A stretch of DNA of 64,000 nt from NCBI RefSeq assembly GCF_014193425.1, contig NZ_JACHZG010000001.1, forward strand, positions 3,472,001-3,536,000, given 5' to 3'. The first letter of the stretch is position 1. Each line of letters opens with the position of its first letter. The DNA is from Microlunatus antarcticus. GTDB lineage: Bacteria > Actinomycetota > Actinomycetes > Propionibacteriales > Propionibacteriaceae. Below the pieces are notes generated by a model. The model worked only from the letters and a program-made list of their open reading frames with translations. It had not been told where the DNA came from and made no database searches. The position numbers were made by a program, and so were the translations under genes. Below are positions 55,261 through 64,000 of this stretch, piece by piece.

Positions 55261-56643
55261 TCAGGTGCCCGCGGCCGCGAGCTCCTCGAGCCGCGCGACG
55301 CCGGACGGGACGGCCCGCGCGAGACGTTCCAGGACGGCGTCGAGCTCGGGTGACGTGGCGTCGGGCGGCACCCGCGCCGGGTTGAGCGCGACCCGGTCGG
55401 TCCAGGCCTTCACGTCGGGCTCCGCGCCGAAGACCGCGCCGGCCCGGAAGCCGAGGACGTTCATCCGGGCCCAGTCGGCCAGCGAGTTGCCGTACGACGA
55501 CGGCGGGCAGAGGCGGTTCTTCTCGGCGTCGTCGTCCCGGGTCGCCTCGACGTAGCCCACGAGCGCCGCCCCGAAGCAGGGGAAGCCGGCCCGGACGGGC
55601 TGCAGCGTGACGACGTCCGGTGCCCAGATCGGCCGACGTGGTCGCGGCCTCAGGCCGTCCGCCGCGCAGTGGACGACGAGCGCGTCGTCGTCGATCGGGA
55701 CCGTCCCGCCGTCCAGGTCGAGGCGACCACGTCGGGCCGTCCGTACACGGCCCAGGCGCACCACGTGCTCGACCCGGCGCAGGAGGTCGAGCTCCCAGCG
55801 ACCCAGGGTCGGGACCTTCGCCATGGACGGTGTGACGGCGGGGTCGAGGCGCATCATCGTCCCGGCGTCCTCGAGGGCGGTGAACAGCCCGGGCAGGGTG
55901 CGGGCGTCCGACGCCAGGCCCATCAGCTCCGCGACCATCCCGAGGTAGATCACGGGGTCGGGCTGGATCCGGGCCCGGTCGAGCATCCAGGGCTCGCGCG
56001 GGCGCACCCAGCAGATCGCGTCGGGGTCGACGCCGTGCCGCAGGAGCCAGACGACGCTGTCGGTGGCCGTCTTGCCGGAGCCGACGACCACGTGCTGCCG
56101 GGCGGGCCCGGACGTCGGGAGGTCGTTGGCCGGGACGACGTGGGCGCCGTCGACGGCGAACGGCGGCGGGGTCTCGCCGGGGATGTCCGGCGCGAGGTAG
56201 CGCGCGTCGACGATACGGCACCGTTCGGGCACGGCGTAGTGCTCGCCCGACGCCCGGTCCACGAAGGTCCGACCGCCCAGGAAGTCGGCGCCCGTGAACA
56301 GCCGCACGCGGCCCGGGCCGACCATCCGTTCGGCGAGGACCTGGTCGTAGTAGGCGAGGATCTCAGGCTGCCCGGCCCGCTCGTGCAGCCCGGCCTCGGG
56401 TCCCGAGGTCTGACGTCGGTCGCCACCGAGCAGCGTCGACGCGACGCCGTAGTACGTCGACGACTGGTGCAGCTGGACGAAGGGGTACGCCGCGCGCCAG
56501 TGCCCGCCGGGGCCGTCGCGGCGGTCGACCATCGCCACGGAGACATCCGCGTGGTCGATCAGGGCGTCGGTGAACGCCATCCCGGCCGCGCCCGCGCCGA
56601 CGACCAGGTAGTCGACGTCGAGCCGGGTAACCTGGTCAGCCAC
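55261..56643 (-). CDS. FAD/NAD(P)-binding oxidoreductase, monooxygenase-like
   Basis: This 460-residue flavoprotein has an N-terminal FAD motif YLVVGAGAAGMAF (about 12-24) and a second nucleotide motif HVVVGSGKTATD in the middle, as in flavin monooxygenases. The middle part is long and ends in a Cys-poor region. The GTG at 56643 is used. It has no operon partners. Substrate is unknown; a Baeyer-Villiger or N-hydroxylase type is possible. Confidence 0.83.
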   Translation of the reverse strand: MADQVTRLDVDYLVVGAGAAGMAFTDALIDHADVSVAMVDRRDGPGGHWRAAYPFVQLHQSSTYYGVASTLLGGDRRQTSGPEAGLHERAGQPEILAYYDQVLAERMVGPGRVRLFTGADFLGGRTFVDRASGEHYAVPERCRIVDARYLAPDIPGETPPPFAVDGAHVVPANDLPTSGPARQHVVVGSGKTATDSVVWLLRHGVDPDAICWVRPREPWMLDRARIQPDPVIYLGMVAELMGLASDARTLPGLFTALEDAGTMMRLDPAVTPSMAKVPTLGRWELDLLRRVEHVVRLGRVRTARRGRLDLDGGTVPIDDDALVVHCAADGLRPRPRRPIWAPDVVTLQPVRAGFPCFGAALVGYVEATRDDDAEKNRLCPPSSYGNSLADWARMNVLGFRAGAVFGAEPDVKAWTDRVALNPARVPPDATSPELDAVLERLARAVPSGVARLEELAAAGT

Positions 56644-56673
56644 GCACGGACCGGGGTCGACAAGCTTGCGTGG

Positions 56674-56946
56674 TCAGGCCGACGCGAAGCGCGCGGCGGA
56701 GCGCGCCCGGGCCTTCGCGGCCTCCTCGTCGCGGTTCTTCGGCGTGCCCGTGGTCACCAGGCTCTCCAGCAGGTGCTCGGTCGCGTGCGCGATGTCGTGC
56801 ACGGCACGTTCGAAGGCGGCCTCGTTCGCCTTGGACGGCTTCGTCGTCCCGGCGATCTTGCGGACGTACTGCAGCGCGGCGTCGTGGACCTCGTTCGAGG
56901 TCGCCGGCGGCTCGAAGTTGTTCAGCGGTCGGATGTTGCGGCACAT
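56674..56946 (-). CDS. DUF2277 family protein
   Basis: This 90-residue protein begins MCRNIRPLNNFEPPAT, the DUF2277 signature, followed by QYVRKIAGTTKPSKANEAAF. Function is unknown. GGGGAAGGA lies upstream of the ATG at 56946. It precedes the oxidoreductase gene by 30 bp. Confidence 0.9.
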   Translation of the reverse strand: MCRNIRPLNNFEPPATSNEVHDAALQYVRKIAGTTKPSKANEAAFERAVHDIAHATEHLLESLVTTGTPKNRDEEAAKARARSAARFASA

Positions 56947-57036
56947 GGCCCCATCCTTCCCCTCGTCGAGCCGGGAGTCACCCCCTCTGAAGCCACGACC
57001 GGCTCAGGGGCGCACGGCGGCGTAGGCTCCGCTGCC

Positions 57037-57948
57037 GTGGGTGCGCGGGAGCTGATCGTCCTGGGGACCGCGTCGCAGGTGCCGACCCGGACGCGGGCGC
57101 ACCAGGCCGCGGTGCTGCGCTGGGACCGCGAGGTGGTGCTCTTCGACCCGGGCGAGGGGACGCAACGCCAGCTCACCCTGGCCGGCGTCTCGGCGGGCAG
57201 CATCACCCGGATCTGCATCACCCACCTGCACGGCGACCACTGCCTCGGTCTGCCCAGTGTGCTGCAGCGCATCGCGCTGGACGGTCGCGGCCAGCCGGTC
57301 GACCTCTACTTCCCCGCCGCGGGCCAGCCGTACGTCGACCGGCTCCGTCACGCCAGCGCGGCGGCCGACGGGCCCGAGGTCCGCGAGCACCCGGTGTCGT
57401 CCGACGGCGTGGTCGACACCTGGCCGGGGCTCACGCTGTCCGCCCGCGCGCTCGACCACCGCGTGCCCACGTACGGGTGGCGCCTCCAGGAACCCGACGG
57501 ACGCCGGGTCGTCCGGGACCGGCTGGACGCTGTCGGTCTCTCCGGACCCGACGTCGGCCGGCTGCTGCAGGACGGCGAGGTCACCGTCGACGGGCGACGC
57601 GTCCTCGCCTCCGAGGTCACCGAACCCCGTCGCGGCCAGTCCTTCGCCCTCGTCATGGACACGCGCCGCTGCAGCGCCGCGGTCGAGCTCTGCCGCGATG
57701 CGGACCTCGCGGTCTGCGAGTCGACCTACCTGCGCACCGAGGCGGACCTCGCCGAGCGCTACGCCCACCTGACCGCGGCCGACGCCGCCGGCATCGCGGT
57801 AGAGGCGGGCGTACGCCGCCTCGTCCTGACCCACTACTCGGCCCGCCATCCCGACGAGCAGGTCTTCGCAGCCGAGGCCCGTGAGCTCTTCCCTGACGTC
57901 ACCGCCGCCCGAGACCTCGACCGCATCGAGGTTCCCCCGCGCCGCTGA
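57037..57948 (+). CDS. rnz: Ribonuclease Z
   Basis: This 303-residue metallo-beta-lactamase-fold nuclease matures tRNA 3' ends. The metal motif is THLHGDHCLGL (62-72), and other ligands lie in LVMDTRR (Asp) and LTHYSARH (His). DPGEGTQRQL is the family N-terminal motif. The GTG at 57037 is eight bases after TAGGCT. It is a single gene. Confidence 0.93.
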   Translation: MGARELIVLGTASQVPTRTRAHQAAVLRWDREVVLFDPGEGTQRQLTLAGVSAGSITRICITHLHGDHCLGLPSVLQRIALDGRGQPVDLYFPAAGQPYVDRLRHASAAADGPEVREHPVSSDGVVDTWPGLTLSARALDHRVPTYGWRLQEPDGRRVVRDRLDAVGLSGPDVGRLLQDGEVTVDGRRVLASEVTEPRRGQSFALVMDTRRCSAAVELCRDADLAVCESTYLRTEADLAERYAHLTAADAAGIAVEAGVRRLVLTHYSARHPDEQVFAAEARELFPDVTAARDLDRIEVPPRR

Positions 57949-57987
57949 GCGGTACTAGCTGTCGTACGCACGCCGACCACTGCGTGG

Positions 57988-58006
57988 CCCTTCGACAAGC
58001 TCAGGG
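57988..58006. repeat. REP-like palindromic repeat
   Basis: CCCTTCGACAAGCTCAGGG is a near-palindrome I recall as a short interspersed repeat in many high-GC bacteria. It lies 40 bp after the RNase Z stop. Confidence 0.6.
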
Positions 58007-58040
58007 AGCGTTCGAGCGCATTCCGACTACCGCCGACCGT

Positions 58041-58067
58041 CCGCCGCCGCCGCCGCCGCCGCCGCCG
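58041..58067. repeat. Trinucleotide repeat (CCG)9
   Basis: Nine perfect CCG copies lie in the 312-bp gap between RNase Z and ctaF. No gene uses it. It may vary in length between strains. Confidence 0.9.
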
Positions 58068-58148
58068 AGGAGACTCGATCAGGCAGGAGCTCGACCGCGC
58101 CCGGGCGTGGACGAGGTCATGTGGGCCGGCGCCGTCTGGACGAACGAG

Positions 58149-58206
58149 CGATGACGCCACCCTTCAGGCAGACCCGGATGGATCCGCCCGACGAGTGGCG
58201 TCATCG
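58149..58206. repeat. Inverted repeat after ctaF, module shared with 54168-54180
   Basis: CGATGACGCCAC (58149-58160) and GTGGCGTCATCG (58195-58206) pair perfectly over 12 bases with a 34-base loop. It may act as the ctaF terminator on the minus strand. The right arm with its flank matches TGACGCCACTCGT at 54168. Confidence 0.6.
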
Positions 58207-58260
58207 ATCGTGAGGAAGACGGCGTCTGAGGCCCTGCGACCTCGTTCACGCCCGAGAGGG

Positions 58261-58656
58261 CTAGTGCGCGTGATCCCCGCGGTAGTACTCGAAGATCAGG
58301 CCGGTGAGCGTCACCGTGCCGAACGCGACGCCCAGGATCATCAGCCACCAGCCGAAGACCGGCCCGAGGATGAAGAGGGTGAACGTCAGGCCGACGAACA
58401 GCGGCCACTTGCTCTGCGGCGGGAAGAAGCCGAGCTCGCCGGCACCCTCCGCGATCTCGCCCGACTTCTTGTCCTCCGGGCGAGGGTCGATCCGACGTGC
58501 GAGGAGGCCCAGGTACAGGGCGATCATCAGCAGCAGGAAGAACGTCAGGATGAGCGCAGCGGTCCCCGTGGGGTCGTTGCTCATCAACCAGTAGACGGGG
58601 GTGATCGCCGCGACGAAGACCGTCAGGGAGATGAAGACCCAGGTCTCAGCCTTCAT
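58261..58656 (-). CDS. ctaF: Cytochrome c oxidase subunit IV
   Basis: This 131-residue actinobacterial subunit has four helices in two pairs (about 8-25, 34-53, 84-103, 105-122). It starts [20 protein letters not shown] and ends in a short polar tail. The ATG overlaps the ctaD stop (ATGA). Confidence 0.94.
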   Translation of the reverse strand: MKAETWVFISLTVFVAAITPVYWLMSNDPTGTAALILTFFLLLMIALYLGLLARRIDPRPEDKKSGEIAEGAGELGFFPPQSKWPLFVGLTFTLFILGPVFGWWLMILGVAFGTVTLTGLIFEYYRGDHAH

Positions 58657-60482
58657 CCTCGGCCGGCCTCCTTGTCGTTGAAGTCAGCCGAGGGCGGGGA
58701 CTGGTTGGGGTGCTGCTCGTCGTACGCCTCGACCGGATCGGTGGACTCCCCGCTGACGCGCTGCTCCAGCAGCGTGCGGCGACCGGTGTCGTCCGCGGCG
58801 TCGACCAGGGTGTCGTTGAGCTCGCCGTTCATGTCGTTGTACTCCGACAGCGCGACCTCGGGGTGGTGCAGGTCGAAGGCCGGGGCCTCGGACCGGATCC
58901 GCGGGATCGAGGTGAAGTTGTGCCGCGGCGGCGGGCAGGAGGTCGCCCACTCGAGCGAACGGCCCCAGCCCCACGGGTCGTCGACGCCGACCTTCGGGTT
59001 GTTGCGGCTCTTCCACACGTTGTAGACGAACGGCAGCATCGAGGCGCCGAGCAGGAACGCACCGGCCGACGAGATCTGGTTGAGGACCGTGAAGCCCTCG
59101 TTCGGCAGGTAGTCGGCGTAGCGACGGGGCATGCCCTCGACGCCGAGCCAGTGCTGGACGAAGAACGTGGCCTGGAAGCCGATGAACAGCAGCCAGAAGT
59201 GGACCTTGCCCAGGCGCTCGTCGAGCATGTGGCCGGTGAACTTGGGCCACCAGAAGTAGAAGCCGGCGAACATCGCGAACACGACCGTGCCGAACACCAC
59301 GTAGTGGAAGTGAGCGACCACGAAGTAGGAGTCGGAGAGCGCGAAGTCGAGCGGCGGCGAGGCCAGGACGACACCGGTCAGACCACCGAAGAGGAAGGTG
59401 ATCAGGAAGCCGACGGCCCAGAGCATGGGTGTTCGCATGGCGATGTTGCCGCCCCACATGGTGCCGATCCAGTTGAAGAACTTCACCCCGGTCGGGACCG
59501 CGATGAGGAACGTCATGAAGGAGAAGAACGGCAGGTTGACCGCACCGGTCACGTACATGTGGTGGGCCCACACGGCCACCGAGAGGGCCGCGATCGACAG
59601 CGTCGCGCCGACGAGGCCGACGTAGCCGAAGATCGGCTTGCGGCTGAAGACCGGCAGGATCTCGGTGATGATGCCGAAGAACGGCAGCGCGATGATGTAG
59701 ACCTCGGGGTGCCCGAAGAACCAGAACAGGTGCTGCCACAGGATCGGGCCGCCGTTCGCGGCATCGAAGACGTGGGCGCCCAGCTTGCGGTCCGCCTCGA
59801 GCACCAGCAGGGCCGCCGCGAGGATCGGGAACGCGATCAGCACGAGGATCGACGTCACCAGGATGTTCCAGGTGAAGATCGGCATCCGGAACATCGTCAT
59901 GCCGGGGGCACGCATCGTGATGATCGTCGTGATGAAGTTGACCGCGCCGAGGATCGTGCCCAGACCGGCCATGTAGAGGCCCATGATCCACAGGTCACCG
60001 CCGACGCCGGGCGAGTTCACGGCGTCGCTGAGCGGGGCGTACGCGAACCAGCCGAAGCTGGCGGCGCCCGACGGGGACAGGAAGCCGGAGACCGTGACGA
60101 GGCCGCCGAAGAGGTAGAGCCAGTACGACAGCATGTTCAGCCGCGGGAACGCCACGTCGGGCGAACCGATCTGCAGCGGCATGATCGCGTTCGCGAAGCC
60201 GGCGAAGAGCGGCGTCGCGAAGAGCAGCAGCATGATCGTGCCGTGCATCGTGAAGAACTGGTTGTAAGTCTCCCGCGACATGTACTGCATGCCCGGGAAG
60301 GCCAGCTCGGCGCGGATGCCCAGCGCCAGGATGCCGCCCAGGAAGAAGAACAGCATCGTGGTGATGAAGTAGAGGTTGCCGATCACCTTGTGGTCGGTGG
60401 TGACCATCCACTTCCACGAGATCGTCCCCAGCTGTCGCTTGGGGGTCGCGATCTCCGTCGCGGTGCGCTGGAGCGTCGTCAT
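58653..60482 (-). CDS. ctaD: Cytochrome c oxidase subunit I
   Basis: This 609-residue subunit holds haem a and the haem a3-CuB centre where oxygen is reduced. Twelve helices are predicted. [15 protein letters not shown] has the CuB His and Tyr; HHMYVTGA gives further CuB His, and [11 protein letters not shown] the haem ligands. It overlaps ctaC and ctaF by 4 bp on either side. Confidence 0.97.
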   Translation of the reverse strand: MTTLQRTATEIATPKRQLGTISWKWMVTTDHKVIGNLYFITTMLFFFLGGILALGIRAELAFPGMQYMSRETYNQFFTMHGTIMLLLFATPLFAGFANAIMPLQIGSPDVAFPRLNMLSYWLYLFGGLVTVSGFLSPSGAASFGWFAYAPLSDAVNSPGVGGDLWIMGLYMAGLGTILGAVNFITTIITMRAPGMTMFRMPIFTWNILVTSILVLIAFPILAAALLVLEADRKLGAHVFDAANGGPILWQHLFWFFGHPEVYIIALPFFGIITEILPVFSRKPIFGYVGLVGATLSIAALSVAVWAHHMYVTGAVNLPFFSFMTFLIAVPTGVKFFNWIGTMWGGNIAMRTPMLWAVGFLITFLFGGLTGVVLASPPLDFALSDSYFVVAHFHYVVFGTVVFAMFAGFYFWWPKFTGHMLDERLGKVHFWLLFIGFQATFFVQHWLGVEGMPRRYADYLPNEGFTVLNQISSAGAFLLGASMLPFVYNVWKSRNNPKVGVDDPWGWGRSLEWATSCPPPRHNFTSIPRIRSEAPAFDLHHPEVALSEYNDMNGELNDTLVDAADDTGRRTLLEQRVSGESTDPVEAYDEQHPNQSPPSADFNDKEAGRG

Positions 60483-61366
60483 CGCGTGCCTCCCTGCTGA
60501 GCTGCGGCCGGCTCGGGCTGCCCGGTGTTGCCGGGCTCACCCACCGGGTTGGGGATTGCTGCGCCCTTGGCCTGGCCGGTCTGGCCCTTGGCCACGAGCG
60601 TCTTCAGGTGGGCCTCGTACTCGGCCTCGCTGACCACGTGGACCTCGAAGAGCATCGAGGAGTGGTAGGTGCCGCAGAGCTCGGCGCACTTGCCGGCGAA
60701 CACGCCCTCACGGTTCGGGGTCACCGTGAAGTGGTTGTCCCGGCCCGGGATGACGTCCATCTTCTCGTAGAAGACGGGCACCCAGAAGGAGTGGTTGACG
60801 TCCGGCGAGGAGAGGTTGAAGCGAACGGTCTTGTTCACCGGCAGGTAGAGGGTCGCCCACTGGTTGATGGTGCCGGTCTCCCACACGTCCGTGCCGACGG
60901 CCGCGTTGCCCGCCGACTCGTAGTTGAAGGTCCAGGCCCACTTCTGCCCGACGACGTCGACGGTCACGTCGGGGGTCGGGTTCTTCTGCACGACGTTCTG
61001 CGCGAGGACCGTGTAGTAGAACAGCACGCCGATGACGACGAACGGCGCCACCGTGTAGAAGATCTCCATCGGCAGGTTGTAGCGGTTCTGCTTCGGCATG
61101 TCGTTGTGGTTCGTCTTGTAGCGCACCGCCGCCCAGATGACCAGGGCGTAGACCGCGATGCCGATCGAGCCGGCCGCGATCCAGGTGCCGATCCAGAGGT
61201 CACCGATTGCCGGGGCCTGAACGGTGCCGGCCTCCGGCAGCCCGAGCCGCTTGAGCTGCGCGGTCGTCTCCGGGGAGCACCCCGTCAGCAGCGTCAGCGC
61301 CAGTGCGCTCACCGCCACTCCACCGCGCAGACCGACGCGTCGCGCCCGATCTCTGCTCACACCCAC
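60479..61366 (-). CDS. ctaC: Cytochrome c oxidase subunit II (lipoprotein)
   Basis: This 295-residue subunit carries the CuA centre. The N-terminal signal ends in LLTGCSPE (Cys30), so it is lipid-modified. Two helices (about 57-77 and 100-120) precede the cupredoxin domain, where [12 protein letters not shown] provides the CuA ligands. The GTG at 61366 has GAGGAGAGG five bases upstream; ATG 61387 and GTG 61360 are alternatives. First gene of ctaCDF. Confidence 0.96.
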   Translation of the reverse strand: MGVSRDRARRVGLRGGVAVSALALTLLTGCSPETTAQLKRLGLPEAGTVQAPAIGDLWIGTWIAAGSIGIAVYALVIWAAVRYKTNHNDMPKQNRYNLPMEIFYTVAPFVVIGVLFYYTVLAQNVVQKNPTPDVTVDVVGQKWAWTFNYESAGNAAVGTDVWETGTINQWATLYLPVNKTVRFNLSSPDVNHSFWVPVFYEKMDVIPGRDNHFTVTPNREGVFAGKCAELCGTYHSSMLFEVHVVSEAEYEAHLKTLVAKGQTGQAKGAAIPNPVGEPGNTGQPEPAAAQQGGTR

Positions 61367-61575
61367 TCTGGCCTCTCCTCGGAACATGCCCACCCGGGCC
61401 GGACGACGAGTCGTCCCCGTGCGTCGCGCTTGGCGTGCACCCACCCGCCGGTGTTACCCGTCGTGAGGGCTGTGACTCAGGTGCCTGGAGGGCAGTCTGC
61501 GTCTCGATCTTTGCTCGGTCACAGTAACGCAGGAAGCCCAGGGGGCCGTTGCGGGCCCGGACGTATCTTTCCCCC

Positions 61576-62721
61576 GTGGCGGAGGTGCGAACGCCGGTCT
61601 TCCTCGACTGTTCTTCAGGTGAACCCCTGCTCCCAGAGGCACGTGACGCATGGGTTCTTGCCGCGTCCTCGGGGTGGGGCGACCCCCAGCGGCTGCACCG
61701 ACCGGGCCGGCTGGCCGCGCAGGCCCTCGACTCCGCCCGCGAACGTGTCGCAGCCCACGTCGGCGCCCGTCCCGACGAGGTCGTCCTGACCGGTCCTCTG
61801 GCGCCGACCGCGCAGGCGGCGGTGGCCGGCCTGGTGCAGGGACGCCGTCGGGTGGGGAACCTCGTCGTCACCTCCACGGTCGAGCACTCCGCCGTGCTGG
61901 CCGCGGCCGCCGCGTACGGCGAGCACGTGGCCGTCGGCGTCGACCCCCTCGGACGCGTCGACCTCGAGGCCTGGACGGAGGCGGTCGGACGCCCCGGGGT
62001 CGCGCTCGCCTGCCTGCAGGTCGCCAACCACGAGGTCGGCACCCGCCAGCCGTACGCCGCGGCGGCGCAGGCGTGCCGCGCGGCCGGGGTGCCCCTCGTG
62101 CTGGACGCCACCACGGCGCTCGGGCGGCTGGACACCACGGCTCTGGGTGACTGGTCGGTGCTGCTCGGCTGGGCGGGCGCGTACGGCGGACCGGCCTCGG
62201 TCGGGCTGATGGTCGTGCGGCGCGGCACCCGCTGGCGGGCGCCCTACCCCGCCGACGACCACCAGCAGGGGCGCTGGCCGGGGGTCGTGGACGTCCCCGC
62301 CGTCTGGTCGGCCGCCGCGGCCCTCGACACGGTGGTCGCCACGCGTGAGGTCGTCGGCGCGCGTCAGCACGCCCTGGTCGACCGGCTGCGCCGCGAGGTC
62401 GCCGCCCGGGTGCCCGACGTCGACGTGGTGGGCGACCCGGACGACCGGGCGCCGCACCTGCTGACCTTCTCGGCCCTCTACGTCGACGGGGAGACCCTGA
62501 GCCTCGAGCTGGACCGGGCGGGCTTCGCCGTGGCCAGCGGCTCGGCCTGCAGCGCGAGCAGCGAGCACCCCTCCCACGTCCTGGCCTCCATGGGCGCGCT
62601 CACCCACGGCAACGTGCGGCTCGGGCTCACCCGGACGACCACCGAGGCCGAGGTGGAGGCGTTCCTCGACGTGCTCCCCGGGGTCGTCGCCGAGATCCGC
62701 GACCGCCTCGGCGCCGCATGA
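61576..62721 (+). CDS. Cysteine desulfurase-like (NifS fold) protein lacking the PLP lysine
   Basis: This 381-residue protein aligns with IscS/NifS desulfurases. Kept are His104 (TVEHSAVL), Asn151 (ANHEVGTRQPY), Asp177 (VLDATT) and the active Cys325 (GSACSASSEHPSHV). The Lys that forms the Schiff base (HKxxGPKG) is replaced: the segment reads GWAGAYGGPASVG, with Ala202 at the Lys site. The GGTE loop for PLP phosphate is also lost. It is probably not a normal desulfurase, or acts as a sulfur carrier. TATCTT lies six bases before GTG 61576. It is coupled to a TusA gene. Confidence 0.85.
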   Translation: MAEVRTPVFLDCSSGEPLLPEARDAWVLAASSGWGDPQRLHRPGRLAAQALDSARERVAAHVGARPDEVVLTGPLAPTAQAAVAGLVQGRRRVGNLVVTSTVEHSAVLAAAAAYGEHVAVGVDPLGRVDLEAWTEAVGRPGVALACLQVANHEVGTRQPYAAAAQACRAAGVPLVLDATTALGRLDTTALGDWSVLLGWAGAYGGPASVGLMVVRRGTRWRAPYPADDHQQGRWPGVVDVPAVWSAAAALDTVVATREVVGARQHALVDRLRREVAARVPDVDVVGDPDDRAPHLLTFSALYVDGETLSLELDRAGFAVASGSACSASSEHPSHVLASMGALTHGNVRLGLTRTTTEAEVEAFLDVLPGVVAEIRDRLGAA

Positions 62722-62990
62722 CCGCGCCCCTGGACGGCTCCGACGGCTCCGACGGCTCTGACGGTCCTGACCGCCCGGCCGCCCTCACCCTGGACTGCAC
62801 CGGGATGCGCTGCCCGCGCCCGATCATCGAGATCGCCCGGCGCATCGGCTCGGTCGCGGTCGGCGAGACCGTCGAGCTCCTGGCCGACGACCCCGCGACG
62901 GCGCCGGACCTCGCCGCCTGGTGCCGGATGCGCGGTCACACCCTCCTCCGCTCCGCCCCGCCCCGCTTCCAGGTGGTCCGCGACCGCTGA
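62718..62990 (+). CDS. TusA-family sulfurtransferase
   Basis: This 90-residue protein has the TusA fold with the sulfur-carrying Cys32 in LDCTGMRCPRPIIEIA. TusA proteins accept a persulfide sulfur and pass it to tRNA or molybdenum cofactor synthesis. The N-terminus has a short tandem repeat (DGS, from four 9-bp units at 62733-62768). Its ATG overlaps the desulfurase-like gene's stop, so they are probably a functional pair. Confidence 0.9.
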   Translation: MTAPLDGSDGSDGSDGPDRPAALTLDCTGMRCPRPIIEIARRIGSVAVGETVELLADDPATAPDLAAWCRMRGHTLLRSAPPRFQVVRDR

Positions 62991-63044
62991 CCGGAGGTGG
63001 GATCCTGGCTGCTCGGTGGACCGACGACGAGGGAGCCAGGACGT

Positions 63045-64000
63045 ATGAAGGTGGCCATGGTGTCGACCTATCCCCCGCGACCGTGCGGGATCGGGGTCTT
63101 CGCGGCCGACCTGCACGCCGCGGCCCGGGCCGCGGACCCGGCCCTCGAGCTGGAGGTCGTGGCCATCGACCAGGACCTCGGCGGCGACGTGGACCCCACC
63201 GACGCGCTGGACCGGCCCGAGGTCAGGTGGCACCTGCGCCAGCACGACCGGCGCGACTACGACCGGGTCGCCCGTGAGCTGGCCGCCTCCGACGTGGACG
63301 TCGTCCTCGTCGAGCACGAGTTCGGGATCTTCGGCGGGACGGCCGGCGACCACCTCGTGACCCTGCTGGCCGGGGTCGGGCGTCCGGTGGTGCTGACCCT
63401 GCACACCGTGCTCACGCACCCCAGCCCCGCGCAGGCCTCCGCGCTGCGCCGCGTGTGCGCGCTGGCGACGCTCGTGACCGTCTTCACCGAGACCGCCCGG
63501 CGGATGGTCGTGACCTCGGGGGCGGTCCCGTCGGGCCGCATCCGCGTCGTGCCGCACGGCGTGCCCGCGCTCGTCGTCGCGCACGAGGCGGCCCGGGCCG
63601 CGGCGGCCAGCGCGTCGGCCGACGTCTCCGACGACCTCTCGCTGCACGTGCTGCGCGGCCGTACGGTGCTCTCCACCTTCGGCCTGATCTCGTCGGGCAA
63701 GGGCATCGAGCTGGCGATCGAGGCCCTCGCCCAGGTGGTGCCGACCCACCCCGAGGTGCTCTACCTGGTCGCGGGCCAGACGCACCCCGAGGTCGTGCGG
63801 CACGAGGGCGAGGTCTACCGGGAGGGCCTCCAGCGGCTGGTCGCCGAGCTCGGGCTCGGTGACCACGTGCACTTCCTCGACCGGTTCCTCACCGTCGAGG
63901 AGCTGAGCGTGCTGCTCGCCTCCACCGACCTCTACCTGACGCCCTACCGCTCGCGCGAGCAGATCGTCTCGGGCGCCCTGACCTTCGCGGTGGCCGCCGG
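63045..64000 (+). CDS. GT4-type glycosyltransferase (3' end beyond window)
   Basis: The first 318 codons are visible and stay open to the edge. The N-terminus VAMVSTYPPRPCGIGVFAADL is the GT4 acceptor-side glycine loop. A donor-side motif STFGLISSGKGIELAIEALAQVV and the start of the EX7E region (SREQIVSGALTFAVAAG) lie at the end. Substrate is unknown. GGAGCCAGGA precedes the ATG at 63045. It follows the TusA gene by 54 bp. Confidence 0.87.
   Translation, partial: MKVAMVSTYPPRPCGIGVFAADLHAAARAADPALELEVVAIDQDLGGDVDPTDALDRPEVRWHLRQHDRRDYDRVARELAASDVDVVLVEHEFGIFGGTAGDHLVTLLAGVGRPVVLTLHTVLTHPSPAQASALRRVCALATLVTVFTETARRMVVTSGAVPSGRIRVVPHGVPALVVAHEAARAAAASASADVSDDLSLHVLRGRTVLSTFGLISSGKGIELAIEALAQVVPTHPEVLYLVAGQTHPEVVRHEGEVYREGLQRLVAELGLGDHVHFLDRFLTVEELSVLLASTDLYLTPYRSREQIVSGALTFAVAA

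Overview
The window is about 64 kb of very GC-rich DNA with GTG/ATG starts, short intergenic gaps and many four-base overlaps. It fits a high-GC actinomycete. Gene content (actinobacterial cytochrome bcc-aa3 oxidase genes qcrCAB/ctaCDEF, class II DAHP synthase, a PimB-like mannosyltransferase, GuaB1, DEDDh exonuclease-UvrC fusion) supports this. I infer the order Propionibacteriales (Microlunatus, Friedmanniella or nocardioid type), but the sequence alone does not fix the genus. No rRNA, tRNA, CRISPR array, IS element or prophage was found.

Layout. 1-3.3 kb: a minus-strand operon that looks like 4-hydroxyproline catabolism (pyrroline-hydroxycarboxylate deaminase-like, ketoglutarate-semialdehyde dehydrogenase-like, proline racemase family), running off the left edge. 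3.5-6.5 kb: bestrophin-like channel, small HhH protein, threonine aldolase and a Cys-containing unknown. 6.5-31.3 kb: a block whose order resembles, from memory, the Mycobacterium tuberculosis aroG-pimB-NlpC/P60-Rv2191-trpD-ctaE-qcrCAB neighbourhood. It holds DAHP synthase, two PlsC acyltransferases, hydrolase, ROK kinase, SRPBCC protein, PimB-like GT4, lipoprotein, NlpC/P60 hydrolase, exonuclease-UvrC protein, rhomboid/cyclophilin pair, sunset-domain protein, prepilin peptidase, trpD with a receiver-like partner, and ctaE-qcrCAB. 31.4-41.4 kb: two LacI regulators, a sugar ABC importer without its ATPase and a GH36 alpha-galactosidase. 41.4-47.1 kb: HIT and HAD proteins and a urease operon ureABCFGD without ureE. 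47.2-58 kb: assorted enzymes, including an SMP-30 lactonase-like protein, VOC/HxlR pair, GH10 xylanase, glutathionyl-hydroquinone reductase-like GST, GuaB1, PhzF, FAD oxidoreductase and RNase Z-like hydrolase. 58.2-61.4 kb: ctaC-ctaD-ctaF. 61.5-64 kb: a cysteine-desulfurase-like protein with a TusA protein, then a truncated GT4 glycosyltransferase.

The respiratory genes work together: QcrC/A/B form the bcc complex, and CtaC/D/E/F the aa3 oxidase it feeds. The LacI/ABC/GH36 set forms an alpha-galactoside uptake and hydrolysis unit. PimB, the PlsC proteins and NlpC/P60 all serve the cell envelope.

The points most worth a second look are: a cysteine-desulfurase fold lacking the PLP lysine but coupled to TusA; a rhomboid whose Ser and His catalytic positions are replaced; a receiver domain with a broken acidic pocket translationally coupled to trpD; three identical 13-bp palindromes before the exonuclease-UvrC gene; about fifteen genes with a TANNNT-like box 6-8 bases before the start codon, implying leaderless mRNAs; and two intergenic regions that share rearranged sequence modules.
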